This document shows, one piece after another, positions 5,632 through 8,326 of a stretch of 8,326 nucleotides of DNA. Made by a program: the position numbers and the translations under genes. This stretch comes from Sedimentisphaerales bacterium. GTDB lineage: Bacteria > Planctomycetota > Phycisphaerae > Sedimentisphaerales > SM23-30. The stretch covers positions 1 to 8,326 of the forward strand of contig DAOWIP010000018.1 of the NCBI GenBank assembly GCA_030640865.1, written 5' to 3'. The notes under the pieces were generated by a model. The model did not search any database and was not told where the DNA came from. It saw nothing but the letters and a program-made list of their open reading frames with translations. The first letter of the stretch is position 1. Every line of letters starts with the position of its first letter.

Positions 5632-8326
5632 TCATTGAACCTCTGATGGATTTTCATCAACATATTTCACAGTTACATTCTTTTTCCGTTTGCCAAAGGT
5701 CTTCTCAATCATCACATAAAATAGCGGCGTGAACAATACTACGAGAATCGTTCCGGTGATCATACCGCCCAGCACCACGGTCCCGATGGCAACCATAGCC
5801 CCTGCTCCCGCGCCCGTGCTCAAGGCCAGGGGCAGCACAGCCAAACCGGTCGTAGCCGACGTCATGATGATCGGCCGAAGCCGCAACTTTACTGCCCGGA
5901 GTGCGGCCTCAATCAAGCCCGTCTCTTGCTCCAAGCCCTCCCTGGCAAACTGTACAATCAGTATGGCGTTCTTGGTGGCCAAACCCAGGGTGTTCAACAA
6001 CCCAATCTGAAAATAGATGTCGTTCGGTAACCCACGCAGCATTGAAGCGAGGGTGCCGCCAATGATCCCGAGCGGCAAGATCAGCAAGATTGTAATGGGG
6101 ATGATCCAGCTCGCGTAGAGGGCTGCCAAGTAAAGGAACATGACAAAAATTGCAAATGTGTACAACAAGGGTGCCACAGACGTACCCTGTCGCTCCTGGT
6201 ATGAAAGCCCTGTCCAGTCATAGCCGATCCCCTGTGGCAATCTTGCCGTCAACTCTTCCATTGCCTGCATGGCCTCGCCGGAACTCCTGCCCGGCGCAGG
6301 CTCGCCCCAGATATTCATAGACGGAAAGCCATTGAATCGCTCCAGCTTGGGAGAACCGCTCGTCCAGCGGCCGGATGCAAACGAGGAAAACGGCACCATC
6401 TTCCCGGCAATATTGCGCACGTAAAGTTTTTTCAAGTCTTTCGGCAGCATGCGGTAGGGAGCATCCGCCTGGGCATAAACCCGCTTGACGCGACCAGCCT
6501 GAATGAAGTCGTTAACGTAGGCGCTGCCGAAGGCCGCCGAGATGGTGTTGTGGATCGAGGTAATGGGTAACCCTTGAGCGCCCGCCTTTTCCCAGTCCAC
6601 ATCAATCCGGTATTCGGGCACATCCTCCAAACCGTTGGGCCGGACATTCACCAGCCTCGGATCCTGAGCCGCCATACCGAGAAACTGGTTGCGGGCATTC
6701 ATCAGGGCCTTGTGCCCGATGCCGCCGCGATCTGACAACTCGAAATCAACCCCCATGGCATTGCCAAGTTCGATGATGGCCGGCGGCGGAAAGACAAAAA
6801 CCATGGCGTCTTTTATCCGGGAAAGCGACCCCATGGCCCGGCCGGCAATGACTGGTGCTCTCAAATCGGGACGGTCGCGGAGATCCCAATCCTTCAGCTT
6901 GACAAACACCATACCGTTATTTTGAGCTATACCGGAAAAGCCTATGCCGGCAATGGTTACACAGGATTCCACCGCCTCCTCCTCGTTCTCCTGGAAATAA
7001 CACTGGACTTTATCCGCAACAGTCTGGGTCTGCTCGAGGGTGGCACCTGTCGGCATGATGACCTGGGCCAGCAAGATTCCCTGGTCTTCATCGGGGAGAT
7101 AGCCCGTTTGCATTCGCATGAAAAGGAATCCCAATCCTGCCACAATTACGATGTACACGGCCACGTAACGCAGTTTTCGGGCCAGAACATGGCCGAGGAG
7201 GTTTACAGTGATGTCCCGGAAGCGGAAGAAAACACGGTCGAACCCCACAAAAAACGGGCGAAAGAGTTTAATCGCATACTCTGCCGGCTCATGCCCTTTG
7301 GCAACCGGCTTGAGAATTGACGCACATAGCACCGGCGTCAGGACCAAGGCCACCACGAGTGACACCATCATGGTCCCGCAGATGGTCAAGGAAAATTGGC
7401 GGTAGATGACCCCGGTGGAGCCGGGAAAGAAGGCGATGGGAGCAAACAACGCCATGATCACCAAATCCATCGAGACCACGGCGGTGGTAATCTGCCCCAT
7501 GCACTTGGCGGTAGCATCCCGTGGCGAAAGCCCCTCTTCCGTCATGATTCGTTCGACATTTTCCACTATCACGATGACGTCGTCCACAATCAGGCCAATA
7601 GAGAGTACCATGGCGAACATCGTCAGCATGTTTATTGAAAACCCGAAAAGGCCCAGACACGCAAATGTGCCCAGTACCACGATCGGAACCTCGATGGTCG
7701 GAATCATTGTGGTCCGAAGGTTACCTAAGAACAGCCACATAACCAAAAAGACAAGCACAATCGCCTTGATAAGGGTCTTGACGACCTCGCGAATGGAAAC
7801 CCTGATAAAGGGGGTGGTATCATAGGGATATACGACCTTCATCCCCGGCGGAAAGTAGCGGCTCATCTCCTCCAGTTTTTTCTTGATGGCGTCGGCTGTA
7901 TCCAGCGCGTTGGCGCCGGGCGTCTGCCGGATGGCCAGAACGCCGGTAGGTTTGCCGTTGTAACGAGCTTCGATACCGTAGAACTCGGTTCCCAGCTCAG
8001 TCCGTCCTACGTCTTTGACCCGCACGATGGAGCCGTCCGGATTGGTGCGCAGGGGGATGGCGGCGAATTCCTCTGGGGTTTGGAGCAGGTTCTGGACAAT
8101 GATGGAGGCGTTTAGACGCTGGCCTTCCACCGCCGGCATCCCGCCGAACTGACCGGCGGAAACCTCCACATTGTAGGCCCGCAGCGCCAGGATCACATCT
8201 TCAATGGTCAAGTGATAATCGGTCAGCGTATCCGGATTCAGCCAGATACGCATGGCATACTGCGAGCCGAAATTTTCAACCTCACCTACGCCGGGTATGC
8301 GGGCCAGCACCTTTTCCAGATTGGAC
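5632..8326 (-). CDS. RND multidrug efflux porter, AcrB/HAE1 family (N-terminal part outside the window)
   Basis: An inner-membrane proton/drug antiporter that captures substrates from the periplasm or outer leaflet and passes them to the outer-membrane channel. About 897 residues are visible; the frame is open to the right edge, and roughly 160 N-terminal residues (TM1 and part of the porter domain) are missing. Numbering here runs from the GTG at 8310. Visible hallmarks: FGSQYAMRIWLNP (14-26), YPYDTTPF (161-168), the TM4 proton-relay pair D243-D244 in GLIVDDVIVIVENVER, LPDEDQG (405-411), GYDWTGLSYQER (696-707), the TM10 lysine K780 in ATKNAILIV, and RLRP (809-812). Eleven of the twelve transmembrane helices should be present. 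Collinearity with E. coli AcrB is very good, so HAE1 rather than a metal-exporting CusA is likely. The switch loop and hydrophobic trap differ from AcrB (see findings). The outer-membrane channel follows 1 nt after the stop; an adaptor gene is expected upstream, off the window. Substrate range cannot be read from the sequence. Confidence 0.96.
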   Translation of the reverse strand, partial: SNLEKVLARIPGVGEVENFGSQYAMRIWLNPDTLTDYHLTIEDVILALRAYNVEVSAGQFGGMPAVEGQRLNASIIVQNLLQTPEEFAAIPLRTNPDGSIVRVKDVGRTELGTEFYGIEARYNGKPTGVLAIRQTPGANALDTADAIKKKLEEMSRYFPPGMKVVYPYDTTPFIRVSIREVVKTLIKAIVLVFLVMWLFLGNLRTTMIPTIEVPIVVLGTFACLGLFGFSINMLTMFAMVLSIGLIVDDVIVIVENVERIMTEEGLSPRDATAKCMGQITTAVVSMDLVIMALFAPIAFFPGSTGVIYRQFSLTICGTMMVSLVVALVLTPVLCASILKPVAKGHEPAEYAIKLFRPFFVGFDRVFFRFRDITVNLLGHVLARKLRYVAVYIVIVAGLGFLFMRMQTGYLPDEDQGILLAQVIMPTGATLEQTQTVADKVQCYFQENEEEAVESCVTIAGIGFSGIAQNNGMVFVKLKDWDLRDRPDLRAPVIAGRAMGSLSRIKDAMVFVFPPPAIIELGNAMGVDFELSDRGGIGHKALMNARNQFLGMAAQDPRLVNVRPNGLEDVPEYRIDVDWEKAGAQGLPITSIHNTISAAFGSAYVNDFIQAGRVKRVYAQADAPYRMLPKDLKKLYVRNIAGKMVPFSSFASGRWTSGSPKLERFNGFPSMNIWGEPAPGRSSGEAMQAMEELTARLPQGIGYDWTGLSYQERQGTSVAPLLYTFAIFVMFLYLAALYASWIIPITILLILPLGIIGGTLASMLRGLPNDIYFQIGLLNTLGLATKNAILIVQFAREGLEQETGLIEAALRAVKLRLRPIIMTSATTGLAVLPLALSTGAGAGAMVAIGTVVLGGMITGTILVVLFTPLFYVMIEKTFGKRKKNVTVKYVDENPSEVQ
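5640..5644 (-). promoter_or_regulatory. Ribosome binding site of the outer-membrane channel, inside the porter gene
   Basis: Read on the minus strand, AGAGG ends 9 nt before the ATG at 5630. It lies within the last codons of the porter gene. It selects ATG 5630 over the upstream in-frame ATGs at 5663 and 5657, which lack such a motif. Confidence 0.65.

Noticed and set aside
5631..5663. Upstream start for the outer-membrane channel at 5663 or 5657
   Set aside because: It would put 11 extra polar residues before the lipoprotein signal peptide and has no ribosome binding site; ATG 5630 has both.
5232..7825. Several plus-strand open frames of 80-140 codons opposite the efflux genes
   Set aside because: All lie antisense to strongly conserved RND porter and channel sequence and show no recognisable protein features or ribosome binding sites.
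1..8326. CRISPR array, tRNA or rRNA genes, integrase or complete insertion sequence
   Set aside because: No regularly spaced direct repeats, tRNA-like cloverleaf, rRNA signature or transposase/integrase reading frame was seen on either strand.

Overview
The window reads as a Gram-negative bacterial chromosome segment of moderate GC. An RND efflux pump with an outer-membrane lipoprotein channel requires a double-membrane cell. A stand-alone TrpB2, a secreted DUF5060-type glycosidase-like protein and a short four-cysteine protein are a combination I associate with Planctomycetota (Phycisphaerae-like) or Desulfobacterota-like anaerobes. That placement is an inference from gene style, because no rRNA or other phylogenetic marker is present.

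Layout. Bases 1-411 hold no convincing protein gene. A run of stem-loops (about 7-161) ends at a strong intrinsic terminator (170-189). A plausible sigma-70-type promoter (220-248) follows, and then a leader of about 160 nt in front of trpB2 (418-1806, +). The leader contains a terminator-like hairpin that would hide a perfect but start-less Shine-Dalgarno sequence, plus a second small hairpin. trpB2 closes with a clear intrinsic terminator (1833-1867) and so looks monocistronic. A secreted 602-aa glycoside-hydrolase-like protein (1931-3739, +) follows, and then a 90-aa four-cysteine protein (3798-4070, +). A 159-bp convergent spacer (4071-4229) holds two diverged copies of a 20-bp hairpin repeat. 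The rest is on the minus strand: an RND inner-membrane porter (8326-5632, N-terminal end outside the window) and, 1 nt downstream, its outer-membrane channel (5630-4230).

How the genes work together. The porter and channel are two parts of one tripartite efflux system. The periplasmic adaptor is presumably encoded just upstream of the porter, beyond the right edge. The three plus-strand genes show no obvious functional link to each other or to the pump: trpB2 is an orphan tryptophan synthase beta subunit without trpA, and the secreted protein probably acts on extracellular or periplasmic carbohydrate.

Most of the window is conventional. The parts worth a second look are the structured leader of trpB2, the hairpin cluster at the left edge, the covarying hairpin repeat in the convergent spacer, the small cysteine protein, and the altered drug-pocket/switch-loop residues of the RND porter.
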